A stretch of DNA of 64,000 bases. It comes from Lenzites betulinus (taxonomy: Eukaryota; Basidiomycota; Agaricomycetes; Polyporales; Polyporaceae). A program made the translations under genes and the position numbers. Location of the stretch: assembly GCA_022264855.1 (NCBI GenBank), contig JABYQU010000014.1, positions 248,001 to 312,000 of the forward strand, in the 5' to 3' direction. Below the pieces are notes generated by a model. It searched no databases. It saw nothing but the letters and a program-made list of their open reading frames with translations, and was not told the origin of the DNA. This document shows positions 1-13,150 of this stretch, piece after piece; within the stretch, counting starts at the first letter, position 1, and each line of letters starts with the position of its first letter.

Positions 1-3000
1 CACAGGACAGAGATGTCGACCTCGACCTAGCACAACGTCGAGCGGACGCGGCCGCATCAGCTGTATCCTACCTACTACGCACGGTCCACCTCGGAGAACA
101 CACGCACCTTCCTCGCGATCTCCTCGAGCGCCTTGTCGAGCGCGTCGCCCACCACCTTCGACGCGTCCTCGAGTCGCGCGCGCAGCGCGTCCGCGGTGCC
201 GACGTACAGCACCTCCTTCTTCGCCTCCACATGCTTGCAGAAGATCTCCTGTGCTCGCGCGAGGCGCGTCAGCACCGCGCGATCGCACGCCACGGGCCCG
301 CGAAGCGCACACATACCTTCCGCCGACGGTCGCTGCCTTTCCCGGTCTCGAGCACTGCGATGTTGTAGCCTGCCACCAGGTGGGCCTGGAGGAGTGGGCT
401 CAGAGATGCACCGAGCTCGAGCTTGAATGCGTCCATTGCCTGTGTCACGGATGCTTGGACTGCCTTCAAGGCGCGCTGCGCATTCCATTTGATGGTAGAG
501 GTGGCGGCCTTGGCGCGTGGGTGAAGGTACGGGGGCACGGAGTCGACCACGTTGTTGAGCACCTGCGTGATCTGCGCCATGACTTGCTTCTCGAGTGACT
601 TGAGCAGATGTGTAGCAAACACCTTGGACCAGGTTTGCGCAATCTGCTTTGTGAACGGCACTGCAAGCAGAGCATTCAAGTCCTTCTTGTAGACACCATG
701 GCGCCGAAGTGCTGAAGGCTTATAGTGAATCACTACACATAGTCAAATACACTGTTACTCACTTGCACGAAAGGTGGCATGGTGTATAGAGCTAGTGATG
801 ACCTTTGCTGTGTCTACAATGTCTTTGGTGGCCTAATAACAGATCAGGATGGGTAAATATACACATGGTACATATATGACAGACTCACCTCAACTGCACT
901 TGTCTGCAATTTCTGGCCAAGTGTTGTTGCAAAGCGCTTAGAGATGCCTTCCATCAGGTGATCAACAATAGGCTGAAACTCCCGGAGCAGAGTTGGAATG
1001 ACTGCTGTTCTTGGGCTTGACCTATACCATTCTGACCAAAGCTGCCTTGAGGGGGTCTTTTGTGGGTTGGACAACTTTCCATCAGAACTCCTCTTTGACC
1101 GCCACTGGGCTTTCAGCTTTTCACGGTCACTTGAGCTGACACCAGGAGCTCCATCAAGCCATACTTCTATGACACTGATGAAGTCCCTAGTCTGCAAGAG
1201 GAGCTGTTCAGCAATCTTGTGCTCAGTAGGAAGAGTGATGGTATTGATCCAAGATTGCAAGGCAGGAATGCCTGTTGCTGCACTATCCAATGCAGGTGCT
1301 GGGCCATCTTCTATATCTGTTGACAGATAATACATCAGTCTTTATTAGCAAAAATGAGATGATGACAGACCTTGTGCTTTCATATATGCCCATGCAGATA
1401 CTGTGAACACAGTGAGATCATACATATCATGACCTAAAAAGGGTTAGTAAAGATGAGGTACCACTAGTTTGATGACTATAGTTATACTAGTGTTGTTATC
1501 AGGTTCCTGGTCTTGAACCACATCATCAACTGCTTCAGATGTCAGATTATTATATCAGTGTCAGACAATGCACCCTGACCTTCCATCTCCTCCATGCCTG
1601 ATCGAAACTGAGCCTTGAGTGCAGAACTTGACCACTGAGGAATAGTATAAGCATGATGATGAACAACAAAATTGAATCTCCTCACCTCTGAACGCTTCTG
1701 GGCACAAAATGCAGTCTTCCTCTGCTTGGCATTTGCAAGCTTCTTCTCACAGGCTGCAATAAGTGAAGTTGTGGAATCAAGCTGCCGCAGTGTACTCATA
1801 AGGTCTGCTGATGCTGTTTGCACTTCCATATTGATATCTGCAGTAGTGCCTGTCAAGAGATCATCACCTACTTTGTCAATTAGTGATGCTAAGGAGTCAA
1901 TAACTGATTATACACTTACTAGATAGAGTAGGAGCAGTATCTATCCTTGGCCTTTTGTGGTTCCCATCATAGTGCTCCTCTGATTCATATGGATGAGTCC
2001 TCTTAGATGTAGCACCATTGTGGCCAATATCTCTCTCTGTATGTGCTGACTGGGGCTGAGAAGTATATTAATTATCAAGGATAATTCCTAGAACCATAAG
2101 GATAACATACTAGAGCACTAGTACAATCTTTCCACAACTTGATCTTTTCATCAAGGGCTGGAACATATCTTAATGGCAAAATCTCCTAAAGGTAATTATA
2201 GAACTCACTATCTTTCTGTGCTTTGAGCCTCTCTACTGCTGCCTTCCACTGGTCAAGATTTGTCTTGGCATCCTTAATGCTCTTTTCTATGTTCTGTAGT
2301 TCTGGGTGATTTGAGAGCTTGAGCTCCCTAATGATCTCTTTTTCATGAACTTCATCACATTTTGTTGCTGTTAGAAAGTGTGTTAACCAGTTTACTCAGT
2401 GGTAATCAGGCATGGCCTACCAATGAATGTGATGGCATGAGAGTGATATCTGGGAACAATGAGAAATGTTCTGTATAGCTTGAGTATGTGATACATACTT
2501 TCCATCTGATTGATATGTGAACATAGACTTAGTACTCATCACAGAAGATATTCAAAGCACATACCCATCATGATCTGGGTCTTGAAGGCCTGTCCACACA
2601 ATTCTAACACCCTGTAATTAGTCCATATCACACTCTCCCAATGGTAAGCTCACTAACCCATGGCGACCCTGTCGCTTACTGCACGTGTGATTGGTGCCAA
2701 GATAAAAAACTTGTCTGCTTTCTTCATGAAAGCTTGTGCAACCTGGTTACGGGCGGCGTTGCTATCACCAGTACCAGGCAGGTCAACTAGTACTGCCCCA
2801 GATGCCAGTAGCGCGGAGTTGACGCGTATCCGAACATGCCGGATGAGCGGCCAGACGGCCCCTGAGTGCGAGGCTTTGCCTAGACCGGGTCCTTCCTCCA
2901 CAGGCAGGTCACTATCCAGATACCTTGAAAGCTCTTGGGTAAACCGGTCAGGGTCATCTTGTACAATGGACGCTGTATTGCCGAGGTACAACGACAACGC

Positions 3001-4240
3001 TGTCAACAGAAAACCAAGAGCCTCGGTGACAATCTGTACATATGAAATATAACATGTACATACAGGAGTCAAAAGCTAGCAGCTGCTTGACTGTCATAGT
3101 CTTGAGCTCCTCCTTTTTGATCTTCGGATAGAGAACGGTTATCTAATCATAGATAGCGTTGTCAAGACTTGCGCTGCATTCGTAGTAGAGGACGCACAGA
3201 CCTTGGCCGATGCAGCCGCAACCTCATCCGTGCTTTCGTGGTTATTAGGATCCTGGATATCCCCTAAGAGCACGCGAAGCTCATCCGACCACTCCGCCAG
3301 GGTCAGAAATTCGATATCCGCTTCAAAACCAGCAGTTGGTTTATAAGCAATCTCCGTAACAACGGCCGTGCATGCTACAAGAGCGGATGTGTAAGATCAT
3401 TGAGATACAGACATAATGCAAAAACAACCTTGCATAGAGCTTGTAGGAGCAACGTTGACTACACAGAAACATCTCAGCGCAACTCCAACTCGAGGCGCAG
3501 TAGTACTCACCACCAAGTCCGAGAAGCGCATTTATAAGCATGGACTTTCCGGCGCCGGTCGCTGGAGTAACATGTCGGCAAATATAGTGGGCCGATAGTT
3601 CTAGTTGTCACTCACGGCCACAGAACGCGATGAGCGTCTTGTGGACTTCGGCAAGGGCCCGCAACCTTGGGCAGTTCAGCAAGTGATTGGGATCGGACGG
3701 GCGACGGATAGTAGCAGCTCACTTTGCTATGGTACCGTTGAACTCCTCCTTTCGCAGATTACTGCCTAACGGCATTGTATTCAACTTGGCGGCTAACGCG
3801 TCGACGAGCTCAAGACCACGCGCCCGCGCGCCGGCGGCGTTGTATTTCACGGGCGGGTAGCGGGGGACTGAAGATTCCCCAACGCGGAGGGGCGAAAGAT
3901 GGGTTGGGTCGACGGCTTTCGCCGCGAGAGCGAAGGATGCACGTACCTTCCAAGAGGTGCCCATTAGGAGAGAGGTCGAAAGAGATCCTCTCTTCTACAA
4001 CCTCGTTCTTGACGCGTACGACCTACGCAATGCAACTGTCAAGCGGTCGGAATAACGGTGCATGCGTACAAAGTCACTCACAGAGGCCATGGATGATGTA
4101 CAGTAGCCCTGGGGGATTTCGAGGATGTAGTAGTCAAAGACAAGGTCGGTGGGGCGCGGAACGCGTGTGCGCGAGAGAACCCAATTTTTACGTGATGAGA
4201 CTCGACGACCGACGGGATGGGCACGAGATGTGAACGGCTT
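1..4240 (-). CDS. SLIP-GC-like dynamin-type GTPase, copy A (3' end cut by window)
   Basis: Large multi-exon GTPase resembling the nuclear GTPase SLIP-GC / dynamin-like family. A P-loop, CGPTGAGKS, is assembled across an intron near 3540-3610. A G3 motif, DLPGTGD, lies near 2764-2784, followed by the family stretch LAPITRAVSDR. A coiled-coil middle has AFCAQKRSEV near 1690. The C-terminal helical region (269-733) matches copy B downstream residue by residue (ALRRHG..DLN; PFT.QIA..W.KVF). It does not end at the TAG at 75: a donor after IARK and an acceptor near 28 lead to VEVDISVLW, matching IEVNMAVLW of copy B, so the last exon(s) lie outside the window. The 5' end is unresolved: the frame stays open back to about 4140-4290 through VFDYYILEIPQGY without a convincing ATG, so a further upstream exon is likely. 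Bases 700-2650 are unusually AT-rich. Substrate and role are unknown. Confidence 0.8.
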
Positions 4241-4940
4241 GAACGCGACCCGGCGAGAACGTGCTCCCGCCGTACTTCTGTTTTTGAGGCTTCAGGCGCG
4301 TGATATGGCTGGCGACGCGGTTCCTAGCGAGAGACGGCCCTTGAATATGAAGCTGTACGTGTCGTTCCACGCGTAAATTCACACAAACGGTCAAACCTCG
4401 AATCTGAGAGACCGACGGGAGAGGGCAAGACAAGGTATGCGCGACGCGTTAAGCGCCCAACGCGACGCTGAACAGGTGCGCGCGTGCACGCGTGCGCACA
4501 AACCTTGATACAACTTATATGCAACGACATACGCACGCGCGCGTCGCTCTGCACAGGAAGCAGGACACCAATAGATTAGAACAATAATGAACAATAATTC
4601 CGAACCTATTCGTACTAGATTTTCGCACTACGTATAAACACATAACAAGGACCGCGATGCCAGGAACGATGTAAAGGGGGTATAGTACTGTACACTAACT
4701 CCCGACATGTCCTAGACGAGATAGAGCAGCAAAGCGCGGATCATACAGTATGTACCGAACGGGGCAACGAGCAATAGGGTGAGCGGCGTACGGTAGTAAA
4801 TGGCTGCGTCGCCGGGCACTACTACGATAAATGGACAGAGATGGGGAAAGGAAGCGGGCAGAACATTTCGAACGCGACTGGAACTCTAACATAGCAAAAG
4901 GAATAATCAAACGGGGGAAAACGTCCAAGGAGCATCCGGA
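4241..4940. other. Gene-poor spacer between the two GTPase genes
   Basis: Probably holds the promoter and possibly a first exon of GTPase copy A, and the 3' untranslated region of copy B. Short open frames here have no recognisable motifs. I see no RNA gene or mobile element. Confidence 0.4.
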
Positions 4941-7900
4941 TCACGTCGCCGGGGGCGCGGGCGGTTCGACGTCCATCGCGTCCAAGTCGTGATTGGTGTA
5001 TGCGTTCATGACCTGTGAGAGCCGTTCCGCACCTTTCCACATCTCGACCTGCCGAAGGATCTCTTTGACGGTCTCCACGACCTCTCCTCGGGCCAGGGCC
5101 TGCTTGGGATCGTCGCGGGGGCCTTCCCAGAGAACAGCCATGTTGACCTCAATCTGCATATGCATGACTCTGATCAGTAACACGAAAGCACGCGAGTACT
5201 ACCTAACGCACCTTCCGCGCGAGCTCTTGTAGGGCGATATCAAGAGCAGCACCGACAGCCTCCGCTGCTTGAGAGAGTCGGCCCATGAGGACGTCGGCCG
5301 CGCCCGTGAAGACATCATTCTTGATCCGCACAACATAGTCGTGGAAGACAGTCTATAGCATTGTCCCGTTAGAACGCTACACTGTCCATGATGACTGCGA
5401 GGGTTTGGCGTACCTTCTGGCGAGCCACACTGCCTCGGCCGCGCTCGTCCATGGCACGGTCGTAACCGTCAACGAGCTGGTTCTGAACATGAGGAGAGAG
5501 GCACCGGCTGACTTCCTTCTGCTCGTTGTTCATCGTGTCCCGGACGAGCTCGAGCGTCTTCTGGAGGGCGACGCGGGCTTCCTCCATCGCGAGCTCGCCC
5601 TGACCCCTCGCGCGCTCCTGGAGCCCAGGAGCCGCAGATGCGGCAACATCGTCAATGAGTTTCTGGATGACTGCCAGCGTCGACTTCTCGAACGAGGCAA
5701 AGAGGTCTGCCTCGAAAACCTTCGCCCAGGAGCTGGCAATCTGGCGTGTGAACGGGTTCGACAGTTCAACGTTGAGGTCCTGGCGCCAGCTGCCGTGTCG
5801 GCGGAGGGCTGATACATAAGAACGTTCAGTGACCATAGCGTATGCTGCGACTAAGCACTTACTAGCACGGTAGGTAGCCCAGTGCATGCCGGCCGCAAAC
5901 GAGTCAGAGGTTTCGACGGCAGCGGAAGAAGCCTACAGCGATGCGTCAGTATTGACACAATTGGTGGGGGCTTCGTCAAACTCACATTCGCTGCACCAAC
6001 ACGACATCTCTCCTCCAGGCCATCTCTGAAGCGCTCTTGTAAATCCTCGACACATCCGTCGGTGAGCTTGGAGAATGCCTGCACATATCCTTTGAGTTTC
6101 TTGCATGGCAATGCCGAACAAGATAACGACGTACTGTGACAAGACGCGGCGCAACGCCCACAGGCTCGCCGTACCGATCCACCTTCGTCTGCTTGTTGAG
6201 TGAGTACAGCCCGGCGCGGGGGCCAGCACCATGCCCGAGGATGTCGTCCAGCATCGGCTGGTCGTATGGGTCCGAACTCGCCCACCCTCCGTATGGGTAC
6301 CCGAACGGGTCCTCGTCCGGGTCCTCCTCGCTCATGTAACCATCGGCGACCATGGTCGACTCCCATTTCTCGCGCATCGCGGCGCGGTCCGCTTCGGTAA
6401 CCTCGCCGATGCCCTGCAAGAAGCCGAGCACGTTTTTGCAGAATGTGTTGAGCTGGGCGAAGAAGTTGCGTGCCGCACGGGAGCGCGAGGCAACGGTGAG
6501 ATGATGGCACCACGTCTGCAGCGAGGGGATGCCGGTGTCATCGGTCTTGGAGAAACAGGTCGGGTCTCCGTCACCCTTGACTTGGCCTGTTCAAGCCACT
6601 TCAGCGCCGGGTCCTTACTCGTGACTCGGACTGCGTACCTGTGATACGAATATAGTCGCGCGCAGAAACGGTGAATACCGGCAGGTCAATCGCGTTGTAA
6701 TCTGGGAGAAAGGTCAGGCATCGTCCCGCTTGTTTTGTCTCACGCATACCTCTGACGTTGATGCTCGGGTCGAACGTGTCGGGGTTCTGTTGCTCTTGCT
6801 GGGCATCTGTATACAAATGAGTCCCAAGCTCCATAGCGTCAATTCAATGACATACCGTCAAGATCCTTCAGCCCAGTGCGGAAGTCCTCTTTCAGAACGT
6901 CCCTCGAGAACTATATTCGAGCCTCTATCAGCACCCGACAGCATCGTTTAACTGAACCACGCACCTCCGAACGCTTCAGCGAGCAGAATGCGTTCTTCTC
7001 CCTCTGTGCCTTGTTCTGGCGCTTCTTCAGCGTGGCGAGCATGTCGACCGCCTCCTTGCGTTGCCTACGGAACTCAGACAGTTGCACGCGCCCGTCCTTG
7101 ATGGCCTGCTTGAGCTCCTCGATCTTCGCCTTCAGGCTGTCAACCGTGACTTCCTCTTCAATTTCACCCTCCGCGTCCTCGTCATTCTCGTCGTCTGACC
7201 CAGAGCCCGAGTCCGAGTCGCTGTCAGATGAAGAGGATGAACCGGCATTTGACTTCGCGTCCTCGTCGTCGCTGTCGGAGAAGTTCAGTTCCTCCTCGTC
7301 CATGAAGTCGTCGTCTTCGTCCACCTCCATGGCGCTCTCGTTATCGCTGGCCGCGCTGGGCTTGCGCTTCTTCGCAGGGCTCTTCTTGCCGTCATCTCGG
7401 TGCTTACGCTTCTTGCTCTTCGAAACCTCTTCCTTCTCAGACTCAGACGCGGAATCCTTGTCTGAGTCCGAGTCGGAACCCGCGTCCGACCCCTTCTTCT
7501 TCGACTTGGGCTTTGACGACGCCGACGACTTCCTCTTCGTGGCGGTGAGCAGAGGTTCGAAGTGCTCTCCGTTTTGAAGCGCGTGCAGGTGCTCCTGGTA
7601 TTCTTTGAGGAACGCGCGCGATTTTTTGAGTTGTGCATCAACGTCCTTCGCGGCTGCCTCAGCCTCGGCCTTCTTCTCCTTCCACTCGTTCGTGTCATGC
7701 TTGCACTGGTCGATCTCTTCCTCGATCTTCTCGAGCTCGGGCTCTTCGTCGAGGTTGAGCGCCCGGACAACTTCGGAGCAAGAGATGTCGTCGCACTTCG
7801 AAGCTACTCTGTATGTGAGCCGGATCTACGCGTGCTTGTAAATGGGCTGACGCACCGATGAAGGTGATGGTGTTCGAGTCGTAACTGCCGGAACCATCAG

Positions 7901-9800
7901 CATACACCCTGGGTAATTCTATCCGCTGTACTCACTTTCCGTCTGCAAAAATGGAAGTCAGTTTGGTCCACTTGGAATAGCGTCATGGACTTACCCATCA
8001 TCAGCTGCATCTTGAACGCATCACCCATCAAATCTACCTCTCATGAGCATTCCGCTTCGTCCAAGCTGCGATAGAACACACCTCGAGCAGTCTTGTCGTC
8101 CACCGCACGCGTGATCGGTGCCAGAATCCACACGCAGTCGCATTTCTTCATGTAATCCTTGGCGATGTTGTTTCGCGCAGCGTTCGCGTCTGCAACACCG
8201 GGCAGGTCGACGAGGATGGCGCCAGTAGCCAGTGCTCGTGCGTTGCACCACACGCGCACTTGGCGAATGAGCGGCCAGTATGCGGGCCCATCCCTCTCTT
8301 TGTCCTTCTTCTTGTCCTTGTCTTTTTTCTTGTCCTTTTTATCCCCGCGCTTCTGGTCCTTGGAGTCGATGTACTTGCTAATCTCCTTTGCGAACGTCTT
8401 CGAATCCGGCGTGGAGATGTGTTTGGTAGTTCCGAGGAGCTTGGCGATTTCTAAGAGCAAATAAGTCAGCGAGACCGTAAGTCTCGCATATACGCAGAGC
8501 ACTTACTGGGATCGCGCGCGATGATCTGGTCGGCGCTCATCCGCACCAACTGGTCTTGCGAGATGTTCGGATACACCGCATGGACCTGGACGACCTGGTA
8601 TCAGCGTAGCACGCCTTTCGGTCCCCGCGGCGACACTGACCTTGGACCACGCAACACCGGCGTCGCTACGCAAGTCAGTGCTTCGCTTTACGTTCCCGTC
8701 TTCGTCGACGAGATCGTCCAAGAGCACCTTGAGCTCGTCGCGCCATTCCTGTTCGGTGAGGAATGAGACGTCTCCGTCAATCGTCTTCTTCTTATGATAC
8801 GCAATCTCGGTGACCACGGCAGTGCATGCTGTATCGGCGTGTTAATTGCGTACGCGTGTGTATGTGCGGGATTAAGCACATACCTCGCATGCCGCTCGTC
8901 GGAACGACGTTGTCTGTACGATGACGTCAGATATCATTTATAGGGGTCTTCGCGAAGGGCAGCTTACCATCGAGGATCGCATTCAGAGTGGACGATTTTC
9001 CCGCCCCCGTAGCTATAGACACAAAAACGCGTCAAAAACGCGTATTACAGCGCTCACGAGCGATTAGCACATACCCCCGCACACAGCAATCATGGTGGAA
9101 GGGGCGCCTTGCGTCTCTAAGCTACAGGATCCATCAGCGCTGGTGCAAATAGAAACGCACAAACGACAGTGTACCTCTTGATCTCATTCATCCAAACCTC
9201 CTGGCGCATCTTGCTGCCGACATTCAGACTCTTCAGGCTCATCTTGATTGTCTTCACCATGCCCAGGCCCTCTTTCAGGGCCTCCTCGGGCGCGTAGTTG
9301 ATCTCACTCATGCTCTCATACTTCTTGAAGTAGTTGCGCGGCACAGCTGGGCCTGCGGCGCCATTCTGGGACCCAAACGAATCGTGTTTCTTCAGGCTCA
9401 AGAACTTATCAAGAGGACCCTGGTTAGACGGCGGCTGTACAACACGCGCGACCACGGTGTCAGTAGCACGTCCGTTACATGTGAGCATCCTGTGACTCAC
9501 GAGACGCGCCGCATCTACGGGCTCGGGCTTTACGAGCGGCTTCAATTCCGGCGCGGCTGCTGCGGTCTGCCATGAGCCAGACGCAGCAAGAGGCGCGATG
9601 CGGGGTTCTTCGGGTTCAGGTTTGACGAATGGACCATTCTGAGACAAGGGAAGAGACAGAACAAGGTTAGCCGAGAATGTCGAAGGAGAAGTCGCGGAGT
9701 TTGACGCGCTGGGAACATGTCGCTTGCCCCGCGACTGGCCGGACGCGGCGGGCCGAGAGGAAGAGCTCACCATGTGCGCCGTGTTTTCCTTGTGGCTCAT
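4941..9800 (-). CDS. SLIP-GC-like dynamin-type nuclear GTPase, copy B
   Basis: Complete paralogue of the gene on its left. The ATG at 9800 (MSHKENTAHMV) was chosen because the frame then runs without interruption into the conserved N-terminal region. The P-loop GATGAGKSSTLNAILD is assembled near 8965-9020, and the G3 motif DLPGVADANAARN lies near 8180-8220, followed by LAPITRAVDD. Between them (about 8290-8350) is a lysine/aspartate repeat of KDKKK type. The middle is a coiled coil with long acidic serine-rich stretches (7180-7330) and a basic KSPAKKRKPS cluster that looks like a nuclear localisation signal. It keeps the family stretch AFCSLKRSE near 6980. The tail ends MDVEPPAPPAT. Nuclear location is inferred from the basic cluster and the family; the cellular job is unknown. 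About 15 short introns; individual exon edges were not all fixed. Confidence 0.85.
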
Positions 9801-10144
9801 CGTGCCGGGCGAGGGCGGGGTGTTTGCGGATATGTGCGAAGAGGCCCTGCGCGTAGGAAAGGAGGCTGCTACGCATAGGCGGGGGTCGGGGCGCGTCCAT
9901 GGGCGCGCGCCTGGTATATTAGGCCGCGCCCGCCCCGCCACATCCAACACACGCACAAGCAACACGACGCGTCACAATGTGACTTTTGCGCCACAACCGC
10001 GTCCAAGAGGCGGGCCCAAACGCTCTCCGCCCTTCTAGAAGACCCGATTGGGCCGCGGAATATGAGTCGTCCAAGCTGCATTTCAACATTCCTGTTGCGT
10101 TCAGCAAATCAAAGTCATTTCGCTTTGCATAGCTTACAGAACAA
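9801..10144. other. Spacer upstream of GTPase copy B
   Basis: GC-rich promoter region of the GTPase to its left and 3' region of the gene to its right, both on the minus strand. Open frames run through it only because of low stop-codon density; no motif seen. Confidence 0.4.
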
Positions 10145-13100
10145 TCAGAACCGTTGCCTCTGCCAATGTCCCTTCAACGTCCTCGCGACATCCTCCTCCA
10201 CTCTCGACGCCCCCGCCCGACCGCCGTCATCTCCCCTCGCCTCAAGCTCCGGTACGCCCATGAGCAAAGCCCGACCCTGTGAGAACCGTTGCAAGGACCC
10301 AAGGACCGACCGGTCGTCAGAATCAGACTCATATCCGCCATCAATATTATCCTCCAGGGCAAGTTCCGTCGCCATCGCCACGTCGTCAAAGCTCTCCGCC
10401 AGAGCACCGGGTTCAGGGTCGTAGCCAAAGTCATCATCATCGGCACCGCGGGGAGACACCACAAAGCGATCCCGTTCGTCGGCAACGTTTGAAAAATCGC
10501 CCGCGTCATTGTTGAGCTCCTGGAAATTGACTCCACCACGCATAGCCTCTCCAAAGCCAGGCAAGGGGCAATCGTCGTAGAATCCGCCAGACGCTTCTTC
10601 GACCAGATACGAGGAGCCATGAGACTCCCCATTGTGCCAGCCTTCTCCGTGGCTAGCGTATTCTTGACCGTACTCCGCAGGCACGAGTTCGTACTCCTCC
10701 AAGATATAGGCCGGATTCGAGTACGATGAGCAGGTATCAACAAAGGGCTCCTGCACGTCCCCTAGCTCCCAGAGATGGCCTTCGAGCGAGGGAAGAGGTT
10801 CGCCCCCGACGCGTGCAGGTCCAGGAGTATCTGATAGGAAATCAAGAGCAGGACCGACCAAGGCGAGCTCGGGCATCCTAGTGTCAGGGTCATAGCGGTC
10901 GACGTCCATAGCAGCAGCAGTTCCAACACTGACATTCAGCGAGTGACGAGATACGCAAGGATCCTGAGCATAGATGCGTGGATGCTTTCGTCGACGCTGG
11001 TTCCGAGTTTCAGGATCGTATCGTTCAGTGACAGAAACTTCGACAGGTGCAATATCCAGAAGACCCAGAAAGCCAGAAAGCGCAGGAGAAGGAGGACCCG
11101 ATAGCAAACCCAGGGGAGAACCAGACAGTATAGGCGACAAAGAGCTTTCCAAAGCGGCCGCAGCGGTAGAGGCGAACCTCGGTTGGCTGAAGGCCTGATC
11201 TGGTGAGTCGTCAGATAGTAATGACAATGCGCTCGTGGAATTGATGACGGGTGCTTCAACTAGGGGTACGATATGGCCATCGAGAAAATCTGCACCGACT
11301 CGATCAGCGCGCACAGAGATTTCTTCATGTCTCGTCGGCCTATAACCGGAGGGGGTTGGCGGTGACGGCGACAGCGTGCTCGGCTCCAGACCCAAGTCAA
11401 CGGGCTCAGGACTAGCCACAAGAAAGTACTTCGACTTCGCATGTGCAACCGGGTGGAAACTAGAAACATGGAATGCAGCCTGAGAGGCAGAGTTAGAAGG
11501 GGCTATGAACGACTGGACCGAGTCACCGGCTTCTGAATGCGCCTCGGCGTCCCTGCTAGGTACGTCCTTGACGCTCGCAGGCCCGTTCTGTTGTACGGTG
11601 GCCCACCTAGTATTGGTTGCGTGTATGTTCAGGACGACGGTCCCTTCCCCATTACTTTCTTTCCCGGAAGGGACAGACGTATCGGATTCTGATCCCAGCT
11701 CACCATCCTCTCTTTCGATATCCCAGGGCGGTGACTCCTGGCGCGCACATTTCGCTTTCTTCTTGATTAGAGATTGATCGTCTCGGGGTGTAGAAGTTGC
11801 GGCGCTCGACGATCTGGCGGAACTGCTTGAAGACCTCGCGCGCTTCTTGGACTTCGCTACAGAGACCAAGGCTTCCTCCCTAGAGACCCCGTTCCGAGAG
11901 GGGAATGGGATATCTTGCCTGCCGCTGCCCGTTTCACTCGCTGTGTTGACGTCTGTTATGGGCTCTTGGGATCTGCCGAGAAACCGCTGTTCAGAAAAGA
12001 GCTTCAAGTGCGGCTCTGACTCGGGCGTTAGTTCTCATGCAACAACATATTCTAAGGCATAACTTACTTGTGGACTTGTTCTTGATCGTCGTCTTTGCGG
12101 AGGCCTTCCCTTTATTGAATACACCCACAGCGGTGTCGAGCTAAATAATCGCTTGAGGTTCAACTCGACAACTAGGCATCTCGACCATGCTCACCGTCAA
12201 GCGGTTTTTCCCAATGTTGGTTGCTGAGAATCCGTGCATCAACGCCAGACCTGCAGGCATGTTCAGGCCCTTGCCCTTCTTGCCCTTCTTCGAAGCCTTC
12301 CTTCCGTTTCCACCCCTGCGGCCTTCGTCCGCGTCCTCTTCCGACATACTTTCAAGAGGTTTCGGCTTGGGGTTGACTATGGCTTGCTTGGCGCGTCTCC
12401 TTTCCCGCCTCTCCGCTAGCCCTGTGGATGCGATTCAATTGACTGTGCGAAAAACACATTGCCACACTTACGGCCGCGATGGTCCTCATCATGGTCTATT
12501 TCTTGATCCGGCTTCTTGACTGTGGCCTTCTCTGTGCGTGCACCACCTGTGTTTTTCACGCTCGCCATCCTGTTTCTCGTAATTTCCTTTTCCCCGTTGT
12601 TCTTCTTGATGATACCGCTGGACTTGATCCTTTTATCCGACTTCTCTTCATGACCTCGGACGTAATGACCCTTCATAGGCGGGGTGCCGACCTCCATGAC
12701 GATATCCTTCGCGACGTTTGCGTCAATTCGCCGCTCGCGTGGCTTCTTCGTGGATGCTGCCTCGGCCTGAATCCGCTTGCGAAGCTTGTGTTTCACATGT
12801 CCTCCGGAGTCGCGTCTTTGAGACACCTCTGCCGCCGCGACCTGGGGGCTGCTGACCGCCGCTTCAAGAGGTAGTTCTCTTACACGGTGCTTGAGGATGG
12901 GGGTCCCGAAACCACTCTCCATCTCTATATCTCGCCCGGCCGCGGTTGGTTTGGAGCCACTCGCCTGAGGAACGCTTTCGTCGCGCCATGAGGTAGCTAT
13001 GGACTTCCCCTCAATGGCATAGTCCGCAAGATGCGCTTCCTGTGAGCGAATGTAAGAGCGGAGGAAAGAGTTCTTTTCTGTGCTGGAAGTGGCAAGCTGG

Positions 13101-13150
13101 CGGAGGTTTAGAGAGTTGAGGGACTGAAGGCGACGGTCGACTTCAGACAT
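10145..13150 (-). CDS. Uncharacterised, largely disordered protein with a short conserved core
   Basis: Four exons read cleanly. Exon 1 (from the ATG at 13150, MSEVDRRLQSLNSLN) is basic and carries SYIRSQEAHLADYAIEGKSIATSW. Exon 2 holds a KKGKKGKG patch and the best-ordered segment, GLALMHGFSATNIGKNRLT. Exon 3 gives VGVFNKGKASAKTTIKNKS. The last exon is about 615 codons of acidic, serine/proline-rich sequence with several YDPETR/YDPDTR-like repeats (near 10410, 10890 and 11010). The first frame codon at 13177 is TTG, so 13150 is preferred. Size and composition suggest a nuclear or regulatory protein, but I do not recognise the family. The conserved core across the two short central exons argues that it is real and under constraint. 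Confidence 0.75.

Noticed and set aside
75..130. Stop codon at 75-77 as the true end of GTPase copy A
   Set aside because: A good donor precedes it and the acceptor near 28 resumes the family sequence seen in copy B.
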